Part shown: in pieces, positions 35,407 to 47,215 of the stretch
Layout of the letters: the number at the start of each line of letters is the position of its first letter
How positions within the stretch are numbered: the stretch's first letter is position 1
Program-made: the position numbers and the translations under genes
Notes under the pieces: generated by a model
What the model saw: only the letters and a program-made list of their open reading frames with translations
What the model was told of the DNA's origin: nothing
Database searches by the model: none
Assembly: GCF_945859705.1 (NCBI RefSeq)
Contig: NC_079136.1
Coordinates: forward strand, 83,204,867 to 83,268,866
Source of the DNA: Episyrphus balteatus
Taxonomy: Eukaryota; Arthropoda; Insecta; Diptera; Syrphidae
Reading direction: 5' to 3'
Length of the DNA stretch: 64,000 bases

Positions 35407-37900
35407 ATTAATGCATTTTTTTTTACTTGATAGGATTGCCGTCCAATACTCCAGCATAAATTGTAATTTAGTGTCTCTTTTTTAAATATAATATTTTTGT
35501 TAAAAGACCTCACTTTTCACTCCTTTTTTTTTCATATTAAGTCAATTATTGTAGAAAATTGCACATTCCACCTTAATAATGGTTCATTCAATTATCATAT
35601 TTTTCTTGTTTTGAAATAACTTACACGATTTGGCCATTTTTTTTCTATATTTAAACAAAAATCATATTATTTTGTTTACTCACATATTGAGCTGGAATGT
35701 CCTTTTAAGTTACAAAGCTTTGGCTTAACAAATCGCATAATCTTCAAAGGTTATGATGTGACAAAATTATCTAAATATCATAGGGACTGAGAAAAATTCA
35801 AAAACCCGAAAACATAAAATGGCATGACCTCAAAAGTATTGTCCTCACAGAAAAACGGTGTAAGCAGAGAAAAAGATATTTACATTGCCTACAACTATGA
35901 TCAAATAACTTTTTCGTTATTTTGGGAGATTATGTAGAATGTAGATTATTTCTCGTTTTCCAAAATGGGGGATTTCACCAAGTGGTGGTGTCTCGAAAAC
36001 CAGTACTTAAGCTTTTTTAATACCTTTCTTGAAAAAATCAGTCTTCCTATATTTCGTTCCACGAAGTCTATCTTTCTTGTACTAGTAACAAGAAGATTTG
36101 TATGCTGATAAAAAATAAATTATTTTATTTTTGCTTATTTCTTGAGTTTTCCCTGTGGCATCGCACAAAGGGGCATTTAGTCAATTTAGGCGGACAAAAT
36201 TTAAAATTGATCCAAACGTAAAAAATCAACATCCTAATAAAATTAGATAACTTGCTAGCATTGTCTTATAGTTTTAAAATTGATTACCACTCCAGGTGGC
36301 TAACAGCAGCGGTCTAGAGTTTAGAGTTTTCAACCCAAAGATAAGTAAGTATAACTTTTTTTTGAAGTGTCTATAGAGTTATATATGTATATTCTATGAA
36401 GTTGTTATGGAATGTTGATTTAGAGATACGAAACTGTCTACTAGATGTTGTATCTAAATATTATATTACTTTAAAGATAAAAAAGTGATAAGTTGAATCT
36501 AAACATAATTTTCTTTCCGTATTGAAGGAGATAAGTTATACTATTACACAATATTATGTGATAAAATTAAATGTTTCTTTAAGGTTAAACTCTTATCTAA
36601 TTGAATCTGTAAACAAATTGCATCTAAGTGCAACTTCCCCTTTTAAATGTTTTAGGTTTTTAAAATGCCTACCTTGTTTCATGCATCCATATTTTAAGTC
36701 TTTTTTAAAGATCCAACTTCTTGAATTACAAACTCTGATCCCTTTCCTAAGTTTTAAGACCATTATCTTGGCGATACAATTAATAAAACTCCATTTATAA
36801 GCGTTTGAACCAACCATTTAGGTCCATTCTTAAGACTTTTTGTTTGATCAAAAATTGGTTTTGGAAGATACCTGCCGTGTTTTTTTTTTCTTTCACTGTA
36901 TCTAAATAAAATCCTACCTAAATTATAATATCATATCGTGTACGAGTACAAATGCATACATGGTATCTACATACATATACGTAAACAAAGGCATTCCATT
37001 ACCATATGGATCAATCAAGAGAAATATTTTAAATATTTTTTTTTTTTTTTCATACAGAAAAAGCTAATTTTCTAGTTTTGTTTCAGGCAAAAATACATCT
37101 GTCCTGCAACAAAAAAAATGTTTCTATGCTCCAATATGATCTTAATTTGTATTTGATATTTTAATAAAGCATAGTCGTCAACCCAATTAAATTAATTTTG
37201 TTCAAATTTATAGCAGTAGAATATCAATTTCTTTCTATCTCTGGTGGATGTGCAATCCCCACGCATGCTCTTGCTGACCTTCATTGCTTTATTTTCTTAT
37301 CAACATTTTTTTTTATGATGCAGCAACATTTTGTGTATTAATACACAGAAACAAACACAATTAGGTTAATCATCCACGTAAACAAAAAAAAAAAAAAAAA
37401 TTGCAAACTATGGAAAAGAAATTCCACACAAAGCAAACGTGCACACTTTTTTTCAGCCTACATAATTATAGCGTCACTCACTATTCCAACAACAACAAAA
37501 ATGGAGAATTGTTTACTGCATTGCATTATTACAAGTCCTTGGTGTAGTTTTCTATCGTCGCATTCGCATCGTCATCATCGAGCTAAATGAAAAAAAAAAA
37601 ATGAGGTTATGTCGTATATTCGTGTATATCGTGAATCACCCCATTAAATTTTGACGATGTGAATTCAACAAGTCTATCGACTCGACACAAGGAGCAATAA
37701 ACCCAAGCAAAGCCAACAACCATTGAAGGACATCAAACTCCAATTTTTTTTTTTGGAGACGAACAAAAAAGAAATAAAAAAGATTTTTTAATTTCGTTCT
37801 CATATGAATTTTTATATCAATCAAATATCTTGGATGAACAGTTTTTAGTTATTACAATCACGGTACAATTTATTTTATCGTTTTTTTTTTTTGCTAAATA
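35407..37900. other. Intergenic region with no recognised gene
   Basis: AT-rich, without conserved ORFs. 37200-37700 is slightly less AT-rich and close to the Tctp 3' end, so part may be transcribed as extended 3' UTR. I see nothing else supportable. Confidence 0.35.
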
Positions 37901-38124
37901 TTTGAGTAGCTTCATCGTACGTATATATATAAAAAAATAAACGAAAAAAACTAACAAAAAATAAAGAATAAAATAAAAAATTGAATTACTAAAAGAGTAT
38001 GTAAGGTGAAAAATTAAAATAAAAAAAAAAAAAGAAAAAATTTCTTGTATTTTTTTTTTTTATAATTTAATAATTATTATGATGGTTGTTTTAATTTTTC
38101 AGCCATTGTTGTTGTGTGCTTGCC

Positions 38125-38643
38125 TTATAATTTCTCTTCTTCGAGACCGTGTTTGTAGAACATAAAGACGGGTGTGCTCTTTCCATTGATATCGCGATAT
38201 TCACACATAGCAACCATACCATCGCAGTCCATAGATTCGCCGGTGAAGAACTGCAAGTCCTTGAAGCGTCCCAAAATCTCCTTCATGACTTTGTTCATGT
38301 TTGTCTTGAAGATATCGACTTGGTCGGGTGAGTTCTCTTCCAGCTTGGCAATGAGTTTCTTCATGTAGTCCTTAAGGTAGAGAGTGTATGATTTTTTGTC
38401 ACCGAAAGCGAAGCACTCTTGAAGGCGATGATTGAGAACGATATCGACGCCAGTTTCGACATTGGTGTCGGTTCCTTCGTCGGCTTCTTCGGCAGATGGA
38501 TTGAAACCTTCGATTTTGATGTCATCTTGGGAGCGACTAACTAGAGATCCGTAAACTTCGTAGATTACATCATCGACGAGTTTCATTTTGTAGGTGTCTG
38601 AGAACATTTCGTCGCCAGAGATGAGGTCCTTGAACAATTTCAT
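38125..38643 (-). CDS. Tctp: Translationally controlled tumour protein
   Basis: Uninterrupted 172-codon ORF, MKLFKDLISGDEMFSDTYKM at the N-terminus and FMFYKHGLEEEKL at the C-terminus; Drosophila Tctp also has 172 residues. The TCTP fold is readable throughout: VYGSLVSRSQDDIKIEGFNP with the start of the flexible loop (about 31-66), LKDYMKKLIAKLEENSPDQV helices, and the signature FFTGESMDCDGMVAMCEYRD (about 137-156). TCTP is an abundant cytosolic protein; in flies it is linked to Rheb/TOR-dependent growth. The mRNA is a classical 5' TOP mRNA, and the upstream TTCTTTTTGCATAG fits a TCT initiator. No intron lies in the coding region. Identity is secure. Confidence 0.97.
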   Translation of the reverse strand: MKLFKDLISGDEMFSDTYKMKLVDDVIYEVYGSLVSRSQDDIKIEGFNPSAEEADEGTDTNVETGVDIVLNHRLQECFAFGDKKSYTLYLKDYMKKLIAKLEENSPDQVDIFKTNMNKVMKEILGRFKDLQFFTGESMDCDGMVAMCEYRDINGKSTPVFMFYKHGLEEEKL

Positions 38644-38728
38644 TTTAAATTGGGGATCTTTTGGTAGAAATTTACGGATAAAAAAAATTAGTCACACCGA
38701 CAATGGACTGACACGATGCCACGCGCTA

Positions 38729-38740
38729 TGCAAAAAGAAC
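38729..38740 (-). promoter_or_regulatory. Probable TCT/TOP initiator of Tctp
   Basis: Minus strand TTCTTTTTGCATAG with candidate +1 C at 38737, 94 nt upstream of the ATG. It matches the RpS25 initiator closely (CTTTTTGCAT in both). Inferred from motif and position only; a 5' UTR intron is not excluded. Confidence 0.5.
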
Positions 38741-39054
38741 GAAAAGTGCTGGTCCGCAGAAATTTCTTGACAAAGTAGTAAAATGTGACTGCGCATGTAG
38801 TAGATTGATTGTAGTAGATGAAGATTAGGGTATAAGCTGATGTTAATTACTTAAGGGTCTATTTTCACTGAAAAAGAAAAAAATATTAAGGGTAGGAACT
38901 CATTACTAAATAAAAATTAATAAACAAAAAAAAACTTTTTGTCAGATGTTAAAGCCTAGTATCTACGCAGCTGAAGTGAAATGACATTTTCCATGCAAAA
39001 ATTCTTGAACGAAAGTAAATTTGTTTTGTTTTTGCTTTTAAAGCTCTAACTACA

Positions 39055-39740
39055 ATAACCGTATTCACGATTCGATGCAAATGGTCTTGTATCGTTGTAA
39101 AAGTGCAAAAGTGTAACATTTTCTTAAATTAAAATAACCAAATATGCAGACTACAATTTTTTTTACACTTTTATACTTTCGCTATACCCTAATCCTATTG
39201 CAAAAATAAAATAAAATAAAATAAAATAAAAAAAAAATGGTGCAAAATTTGTCTGCTGTAGTTGTAGTAGTAGAAAAATAAAATTTAGCAATTGTACACC
39301 ATTTTAGCTCTGTTCCATTGGAGGTGGTAGTTTACTCGTGAGTAGAAATCTAGTACAACAACTACACATTCCTATCCCCTCGAGTAGAAGATCATGTGTT
39401 AATTCTAGTACCAGATCTACTCATGAGTAAACTACCACCAATGGAACGGGGCTATTATTGTCCAAAATCATACTTTCTTAACTCAAAAATTTTGTATTTG
39501 AAAAAAAATTTGTTTGTATGCAGCTGAAGCGAAACGAAATATTCCATACAAAAATAGGAATCTTGAACAAAATTTATTTTTTTTCTTTTAAAACTTATTT
39601 TCTGATGTTTTTCATAAATTTTTTGATTTGTATTTCTATTATTTGAACTTTGGCATAATATCCGATGGTATTTTTTTCGAAAACATGTTCGCTGTGTTGA
39701 CTTTGGAGACAAAAATGTTTCGTTTCGCTTCAGCTGTGTA
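39055..39740. repeat. Series of MITE fragments upstream of Tctp
   Basis: 39057 begins a relative of the 22931-23404 element (CGTATTCACGATTCGATGCA). 39306-39453 is a compact MITE: AGCTCTGTTCCATTGGAGGT at the left and complementary ACCACCAATGGAACGGGGCT at the right, with arms sharing GTAGTTTACTC. 39520-39740 carries CAGCTGAAGCGAAACGAAAT mirrored by TTTCGTTTCGCTTCAGCTG. An (AAAAT)n run lies at about 39203-39230. Confidence 0.6.
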
Positions 39741-40190
39741 CTTTATGAAAAAAAATGGATTTTAAAGACGTTCAAAAATGGTAATCACTAGTGTGATAAG
39801 GTCCCAGAAAAAGAGCACTATGAAAATGTCCTTGTTATTAAGGTCATTTTTTTTTTTATTAAAAAACTTATTTTCTGATGATTTTCTTGATTTTAGATTG
39901 CAAAACTTTTTTTAAATGGTTTTGTAGAATGGAAACTGTTTTTCGTATATTTTTCTCGTCGTCAAAATAAAATAAATTCCAACCAATCGTTTTTAAAGAA
40001 GAACCGAACACTTGGGATAATTATTCCAGAATGAAATTTTTTTTTTCAGTTTTTGACAAGAAAATAAATAAAATTCAAACAACTAACGCGATTCAATAAA
40101 TAATTTAACAAAAGCAATGTAGAAAATTTCGTCTTCGAAATTAAAAAAAAAATATGTTTTAAATTTTCTTAACAGAAACCTTACAAAAAT
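39741..40190. other. AT-rich noncoding stretch
   Basis: Homopolymer-rich sequence without an ORF, repeat end or known motif that I can support. Confidence 0.3.
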
Positions 40191-40745
40191 GATGGAGAAA
40201 GCTTTGATATTGGCATAGAGGAAGGAATACCTAGAGAACCGACTTAGGGAGGTTGTTCTCTTCGACCCTACAAGCTACAATGAGAGAAAAAACTCCACAG
40301 TGGCTATATGTGGTAGTTTCCCCGTGCATTTTAAATGGCACTAACACATTCAACTGTGGAGTTTTGCTCAATGCGCTCAGTGCGCAATTGGGTTGAACAA
40401 AAAAATTCGTTTAATTCAAAAATTGAAAAATAGAATTAAATTTTCCGAAAAAATTCTTTTTTTGACACTTAATCAATTAAAAATATGTTAAATATTACTT
40501 TTGATTGCTTTAAGCATAAAAATTCAACATTTTTTATGAATTTTATTGTTAAAAACTGTAAAAATATAAAAAAGAAGTATAAGCGCATCCTAATCTTACC
40601 ATGAAAAATATGAACAGCGCCTAATTTCCACCACAGAAAAATAGCTCAAAGGTGAGTATTTTGACAGATCAAAATAAAAAAAAAAGTTCATGTAAAACAT
40701 AGATTTAAAAGTTTATTTTAATTTCTTTAATTTTTTTGATTTGTT

Positions 40746-41790
40746 TTGAACATAATGTACTTGTTTCCTTCTGGGCAAGATCACTGTCCAGAATCTTGGT
40801 GCGAAGAATGTGATGGAAATTGCTCGCACTCAGAACAAAAAGCTGATCATCACATTTATCATTGTTTTGGCTGGAGAGATGCTAGCGACTGCTGCAAATA
40901 TCTTCCGCGCAAAGAGCATTGGAGACGCCAAACATATAATGGCAAGGAACTTTGTCTGAGAGCTGTAACCTGCATAATCACCAGCGCCCATATAGATGAG
41001 AACAGAAATAGCATTGAAGTAGAATCTTAAGACTCCAATACTTCATTGTCCACAACGGATTCTCAACAGGAATAGGACCTGCAGAGAAGATCCCTAAATA
41101 AATAAAAATACTTTGGAAGCAAGTGACAATGCCACTCCAATTGAGAAACCCATTGAATCCGCCGCCCAGAAAAAAAATGTTGATTTTTTTCAACAATTCA
41201 TTAATTTCAATACGACTACTAGTAGTATGGAAATAGAGCTGTGCAATGGCGTTGACACAGCATGACATTAAATGTTATGGTGGAGTATTCCACCACGGTA
41301 TTGTGTTCCTAACTCTACTCCTACAATCACATACATAAATGTCGAGGTGTTCTGGGATGCTGACTTTGTGCATTAGCAGTTGGGCGTGGACATCTAGTCA
41401 AAGAAGTTCTGCTGATAAAAAGTGCTTATCAAGTGCAGCTCTGTGCTCATAAGCCTGAGGTATTTTTTACACAACTTGTAATATGAGATATTAAGCCTAA
41501 ATCCTCTTCTTTCAGAAACACAACATAGATTTACAAAATTCAAAAACATTCTTTGAAAAGGATACCATATAGCAACTGGCGATTCTTCCCAAGAATACAC
41601 TAGTAGCGTTTTCGTTTGGTCGTCCGCGACTCTCCGGAATTCCTCCGAACAATTCTGAAACTGTTCGTTTGGCACTCCATGGCAGTTCTAATTCTGAAAG
41701 AAGAGACAATTTTTTCCGAAACAATATGGAAACACTTATGTTCCACAATTTTTCTGATTCTGATTCTCGGTTCTGTTTGCGATGATTTTA
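40746..41790 (-). pseudogene. Unidentified coding-like relics
   Basis: Several segments have protein-like composition but no intact frame. On the minus strand 41000-40790 reads QTKFLAIICLASPMLFARK, hydrophobic and possibly a membrane protein. 41720-41520 reads SELELPWSAKRTVSELFGGI, then PESRGRPNENATSVFLGR. The plus strand has competing short frames. I cannot name a family. They lie in the same block as the capicua-like fragment and may belong to the same duplicated material. Confidence 0.25.
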
Positions 41791-42842
41791 CAATTTTACA
41801 AAAACAAAACGATTTTTTTAAATAAATTTATTGCAAAAAAAAATTTAACAAACTATCTATTTATTAAGTTAACTTAAATACCAATCATCAAGAACACCGG
41901 TTCATCTTTCCGTTGCTTGATTTTTTTGGACCTACAACTACATATATTTATAACCGTTTAATATACAACAGAATTTGGTCTTATCAATCGGCTTCCATCG
42001 TCTTCTTGTTTCTAGACAAACCAATAAAAAATAGTGTTCATGAAGCGGGTCGTCCTTCGGAAACTGCACGTTAGATCCTCGTGCTTTTTGTTTAACACAT
42101 TATTTTTCCTCTAACCTAAAATTAAAATTGTTTTAAAACAAAATAAAATTATGTGCATATAATATTATTGTTTTTTTTTTTTGAAAAGTGTGTTGGGGTG
42201 AAGATGAGTTCACAGTGTACTAGTCAAAAGTGAAAAAAAGCAATTTTTCTTGTGCCAACTTTAGTTCACTCCTTGTTATGATTAAAACTATTGAAGTTTC
42301 ATGTTTTTTTTTTAATTTCATAGTTTCGAATATGATTTCGATATGATTTAAATTGAAAATAAATTGTATATGTTATTTGTTTTGTATATATTGTCCAATT
42401 TCTGTGTTCCAAATATCAAATTTGTTTAAAAAAAATTTAAATCGGTGGATAGATTAGTTTTTTTATTTTGTGTGCATTCGCAACATTACAGCATTTAGTG
42501 CAAGTTATTTGTTTTTTTTTTTAGTAATATGTTTTTTTTTGTTATATAAGTCTATAAGAAAAAGGTTTCGAAACGAACAAATACATATTTTTCTGTTTAC
42601 ACGTACATTATATAATTTATATAGTTGTTTCTCTGAAGCAAAGCATTTTACATCAAAAAACTGAGTTAATTTTTTGTTTCATCAGAATAGGTACTTATAA
42701 AGAATGATGTAAAAGGGGTCCATGAAATGAATTTAAATTTTTTTTGGTTCAAATGCCTTGAACAATAACCTCTTCGTTGAGATTCTTTCAAACACGATTG
42801 ATTTGAACACAATCGGTGCCATTTTATTCCATTGAATTTCTA

Positions 42843-43640
42843 ACGTACACCAGATTCCGATTGAACGACATCGCCCTTCTTAAAACGATGGGGTGTTGTC
42901 GCTTGAGATCTAAAACAAATATTTGGTTTTGGGTTTGAATTATTTTCTGACAACAAGTACCTTGGAGTTGCTGGATGAGATCGTGGGGTGACCCTCTGAT
43001 CGAGCAGACTATGAGTGCTGCCTCGACTTTGCATTGCTGCTTCTTTTACTGCCACCTGATAGTTTCTCTACTTCGCCGTCCATAGCATAGCCACTAATTT
43101 GACTGTTTTTATCTGGAAAACAAAAAAATAATAATCCATATTCAATGAAACACAAAACTAGAAGCAAATATTAAATGCTTACTATATTTGTGCAGAGTTT
43201 GAATCCCCGATTTGTACTGAAAAGTGCTTGGTGTTCAAATTGATTTCAGTGGCAGACCCTTCGATGAAGACACAGCCTTGTATTGGTCCATTCATTTAAA
43301 TCAGGTAATCCAACAGATGAAGTATTGTTGCTGTTGATAAGAAATGTTGTATTGTTGTTGCGTTTTTGTTATGGTTTGTAGGTTTTGGAATTTGTAAGTA
43401 TTTTGAGGACTGCAAGATAAAAACAAAAATGAATATTATTGAGAAAAAACTATGACAATAGTTTACCTCGCTATGATTATTTTCTTATCGGGACTTTCCA
43501 TGTTGGTCCGATATTAGCAGTTGCTGTACTTTTGGATGGTTCATTCTCTCCAGCTCAGCTGGGTCAAATTTTAGTTTTTTTTCGGATGAAGCCGTGGTGG
43601 TGGCTGTTGCTGCTGTTGCAGATGCTGGGATCCACCGCCG
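42843..43640 (-). pseudogene. Decayed fragment resembling the N-terminal region of capicua
   Basis: The minus strand has a probable exon pair: about 43111-42963 ending THSLLDQRVTPRSHPATPR, then an intron of about 51 nt (CAAG|GTACTTG ... TTTTAG|ATCTC), then SQATTPHRFKKGDVVQSESG ending VR-stop at 42840. The TPHRF-KGDVV-GVR motif resembles the segment just before the RKKFNGKQWRRLC box of capicua (CIC) long isoforms. The frame ends where that box should begin. Upstream, 43420-43200 reads GCVFIEGSATEINLNTKHFS with a frame change, and 43640-43560 is Gln/Pro-rich. Capicua is an HMG-box repressor, but no HMG box is present here. The frameshifts and the stop suggest a dead partial copy. The family call comes from memory of the motif. 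Confidence 0.45.
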
Positions 43641-44456
43641 CTTCCCCCACCATTCGTTAAATAGCTGATTTGTATTTAGACGAAGGAATTGGCAAGAGTA
43701 TCATTGTCATGAAAGGACTCGGCGGTAAATAGGAGGTCTTGCTTCTCCAAGCGCACAAATGTATTTATTTTAGTTTACACAAAATTAAAAAGGAGAGGAA
43801 ACTATATTCACGAAATTTTAATATAAAGCCGTTTTACGCAACACATTTCTCCGAGAGTTTTAATTCAGAATTGGACGATTATTTATTAATTAACATTATT
43901 CTTAACTATCTTTTGCACCTTTATTTATAAAAGAAATTGTCGCGGAAAAACTTGGAAAAAACTTTTATTTCGCAACCAAAACAAAATAATTATCAGAAAT
44001 TGAGAGCTGTCAGCTGTCACTTTAAATTTTTTTTTGAGCTACAACCGCCATCTTTTTTCTGAATCCACCACTCACACGTATTCATGGATAAGAAAAAAAG
44101 AGTAAAATAAGAGAGTTCTCTTCTATTCACCTTAAATGAAATTTGCGGGTGTTTTAGGCAAGGGGGGTACGAGTCGGGTCTCTAGGTATTCCTTCCTCTA
44201 TGGATATTGGTTTCAAAAACGAATAGTATTATTTTTTCTCAAAAACAGTCTCCAGCCAGGTTAAAAATATTTCTATTTCTACCTTTCCAAAAAATGATCA
44301 ATGTAATTAAGCCCTTAAGAACTTAATTCCCATATTTGTTTCCGCCCCAAAATACCAATCTACTACAATTTCCATAAAAATAATTCCAAATTACTAAACC
44401 ACACCTAACTTCAAGTTTTAGCAGAGTCCTGCCAAGTCTACTCAACTTTTTATATG

Positions 44457-44462
44457 TCAGTT
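44457..44462 (+). promoter_or_regulatory. Possible initiator (TCAGTT) of SdhC
   Basis: TCAGTT matches the fly initiator consensus TCAKTY and would give a 64-nt first exon ending at the AT of the split start codon at 44522. Weak evidence: a 6-bp motif in the right place. Confidence 0.35.
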
Positions 44463-44520
44463 TAGCTCTTGACGTTTATTGTGAAATAGGAAGAAAAAAA
44501 AACAACGTAAAATTTTTAAA

Positions 44521-45101
44521 ATGTAATTATAAAACATTTTTATTTGATAAAAATTGAATTTAAATATAATACTAATTAATATATCTGATTTAGGTTCAAC
44601 ATTACCCGAGCTCTAAACCAATCAAGTGTACTTCGTAATGCTGGTGCACTTGCTGCTGCCCGCAACATTACCATGAAAATTGTTCCTCCAGTTGCCCAGC
44701 CAGTGGAGTCTTTCGATGAGAAGAATTCCCGTCTCCAACGTGCTCTGTCACCTCATTTGACCATCTATAGACCACAATTAACAAGCATGCTTTCCATTTC
44801 CCACCGTATGACTGGTCTAGCTTTAGCTGGTTACTCTACAGTTTTAGGTTTAGGTGCCCTCGTCTCACCAGTTGATTTTTCCCACTACGTCACCATGATT
44901 GAGGGACTTCAACTGAGTGCGGGATCTCTAATTGCCATTAAATTCATTTTGGCATATCCCATGGGCTATCATACAGCCAACGGAGTCCGCCATCTCATCT
45001 GGGATACTGGCAAATGCTTGAAAATCAATGAAGTCTATTCGACTGGTTATGCAATGGTTGGATCATCCATTGTTTTAACAGCAATTCTGGCTTTACTTTA
45101 A
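44521..45101 (+). CDS. SdhC: Succinate dehydrogenase cytochrome b560 subunit (complex II membrane anchor)
   Basis: Exon 2, 44594-45101, encodes FNITRALNQSSVLRNAGAL onward but has no upstream ATG in frame. Exon 1 ends AAAAT at 44522 before a 71-nt intron (GTAATT ... TTTAG, 44523-44593). Splicing creates AT|G TTC and a 169-aa protein, the expected size. The N-terminus is Arg/Asn/Ala-rich with few acids, as for a mitochondrial presequence. The Sdh_cyt signatures are present: SPHLTIYRPQLTSMLSISHR near residue 54 and the haem/quinone-side YHTANGVRHLIWD near residue 133. Three membrane helices follow. It anchors SdhA/SdhB in the inner mitochondrial membrane. Downstream AATAAA at 45335. A paralogue lies tail-to-tail at 50004-50618. 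Confidence 0.93.
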
Positions 45102-45334
45102 ACAAAACAAGCAAAACAAGTATATTTGTAAATATATTTTCAATTTTAAAATTAATTTCGACGAAGATCTAAAATGTGGATTCTATAAAACAATAATACG
45201 CGAATCGAAAAAAAAAGTTTTCTTTTTTTATTTTTTTCTTTCTTGATGAGGTTACATAACATTTTTTTGTTTACATTTTCTTTCTCTTTTTAATTTTATA
45301 GTAAAGCAGAAAAGTGTGTTTGTTAATTTATAAA

Positions 45335-45340
45335 AATAAA
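45335..45340 (+). terminator. Polyadenylation signal AATAAA of SdhC
   Basis: AATAAA 234 nt after the SdhC stop codon; the most likely of the AT-rich candidates. Confidence 0.45.
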
Positions 45341-45475
45341 ATCCATTGTTATGGATGAATTGAATTTTAGTAATTCTCTTAAAAAAAAGCAAATAAAGTT
45401 ACTATCATAATTTCTGATTATGAATATTAAAAAAAATGTTTTTTAAAAATAATTTTTCATATGAAAGAAATGTAA

Positions 45476-45512
45476 ACCATTGTATATATATATATATATA
45501 TATACAATGGTA
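45476..45512. repeat. (TA)n microsatellite inside a perfect palindrome
   Basis: ACCATTG, then about eleven TA steps, then CAATGGT; the flanks AAACCATTG and CAATGGTAAA extend the symmetry partly. It can form a cruciform or hairpin. Confidence 0.8.
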
Positions 45513-45672
45513 AACTTGTCACAGTTGCAGTGGCAATTTCAGCATTCCGGTTTTTTGTTTGAAAATGAAACTGTCGGTCTTTTATTGGTTCAGGGTCAAG
45601 GTTAGATAAGAACCCAAATTTAAAATTGTTAATAAGATAAATTAATAAGTTTAGATAAGATTGGTTTTTCCT

Positions 45673-45919
45673 TAGAGGATATAATATATGGAGTGCTTGT
45701 GCTGTTAGTTCCGTGAAGCTTTTATAGAGGGCTCTAGTTTCTTTAAGATTTTCGATGAGTGCATGCCTCCATTTTATTTTCATTTGATGGATGTCATCAA
45801 CAAGCGTGCGGAACCGGACTCACACTGAAAAACGAAGGCAGCGACCCCTATCCATACATATGGCGTTACAATGTATTAGGTATAGGAACAAGCACTCCAT
45901 ATATTATATCCTCTAAGGG
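45673..45919. mobile_element. 247-bp MITE-like element
   Basis: CTTAGAGGATATAATATATG and GAGTGCTTGT at the left are mirrored by ACAAGCACTCCATATATTAT and ATCCTCTAAG at the right, a 30-bp near-perfect inverted repeat. The middle has no ORF of note. No clear target duplication was seen. Confidence 0.65.
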
Positions 45920-46104
45920 TTTTTCTCGAAAACAAGTTTAACGGTTTTGAACTTGCAACCGTTAATTTTGGATTACCTCCCATAGATCTAATATTTCTTA
46001 ACTTTGTCGTTAACGAATGAACCGATAAGCTCCAGTACGTTGCCATGTTAGCTTTTAGGTAAAAAAACACATCTTTTTGGTTTATCTATGTGGCTCAATT
46101 TTAA

Positions 46105-47215
46105 AATTTTTTTTTGGTCTCATTTAGTTATAGGTACTTATCATGTAAATTCGGATTGACTTGAAAAAGTAAATAAAATATTGATAGAATATAACGTACA
46201 AAAGGCTAAACCACTTTTTTTTAAATTATTATATTTTTCCAGTTATGGTGTTTTCCACAATGCTAATAGGACCCAAATCCTTTGCCACCATGAATGTGAG
46301 ATGTTTGATTACACTGGTCGGCAAAAAAACAAAAAAAGTCGGGAGCAAATAACTCTTTAACTAACTTGAGTGTGCTGAATTCAAAACTGTTTACAGATTC
46401 ATTCCATCACGTCTAGTTTTTGAGCTCTGCTCATCACTATTTTCGCTATAAAGTCCCAAAAACTAATTTTCAATGAAATGTTTTTTTAACGTTGGATGTT
46501 AACTAAATATTTTTCCGTAATATTTTGCTTTTTATTATCCAAATTGAGATTCGAAAACTATAATTTACTTCAAATTTACTTCAAATTTACTTCAAAAAAC
46601 CATAAGTTACCTTAACCACCAATATTTTGAGATATCATACATTTCTATGTCAAATATCTTTTAGAAAAAATAATTTAAAAAAAAATATATATTTACATAT
46701 TAAATATGTCTTAAATTTTGAGACTATAGAATATGGCTTTTAGAGATTTCATAAGTAGTTTTGCAAAAAAAAAAAATTAACGGTGATGAAATTCAAAGCC
46801 AAAAGTACCAAAAAAAAAAGTTTATATTCAAATATTTCGAAAACGTGACCTGCCAGTGAAATTTTGACTTCAGATTCGGAATCAGCACACAAAAATCATT
46901 TAGAAATGTATGGTTTGGTTCAAGCTCTATTTTCGTTGCCGACCAGTTTTATTGGAATAACGTACTTTAAGGGCCAGTTGTACAAATATTTAATCCGAGG
47001 TTTAGCAACTTTTATCTTCTGAATTCGGTGGTAAAATTGATTTTTAGCACTGGATCTAGGTCCATATAGGTTGAAATAGCTAAATCCATCCTTGAACCAA
47101 AGTTAATTCACTGCTAATCCACCGAAATCGCCGAGTTAAATTCCTGATCCGAGGCTGAACCACTTTTGTACAACTGGCCCTAAATAGCTCTTTATTCAAA
47201 ATCTAAGAACGACGC
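46105..47215. repeat. Diverged copy of the 14.8-15.7 kb palindrome family, interrupted by a MITE
   Basis: TCATGTAAATTCGGATTGAC and ATAACGTACAAAAGG (46140-46205), then GTTATGGTGTTTTCCACAAT (46245), and finally GGAATAACGTACTTTAA plus ATAGCTC ... AAAATCTAAGAAC parallel the same series in the centre and arm of the 14790-15665 element. The MITE at 46971-47180 splits the final part. Confidence 0.6.
46971..47180. mobile_element. 210-bp MITE, GGGCCAGTTGTACAAA ends, TAA target duplication
   Basis: GGGCCAGTTGTACAAA at the left and TTTGTACAACTGGCCC at the right are perfect 16-bp inverted repeats, flanked by TAA on both sides. Inner parts (GGTTTAGCAAC, TTAATCCGAGG and complements) also pair. Ends starting GG and a TAA duplication fit PIF/Harbinger-type elements. 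Confidence 0.82.

Larger units (their letters stand above)
40205..44225. repeat. 4-kb block between short inverted repeats
   Basis: CATAGAGGAAGGAATACCTA, followed by GAGAACCGACTTAG, at about 40214-40247 is repeated in reverse complement at about 44178-44212. The block between them contains gene-like fragments on the minus strand, including the capicua-like relic. It could be a duplicated segment bounded by inverted copies or a transposon carrying captured sequence. The match is only about 35 bp and no target duplication was found. Confidence 0.4.

Noticed and set aside
38149..38368. Plus-strand ORFs within Tctp
   Set aside because: Antisense shadows of a secure gene.
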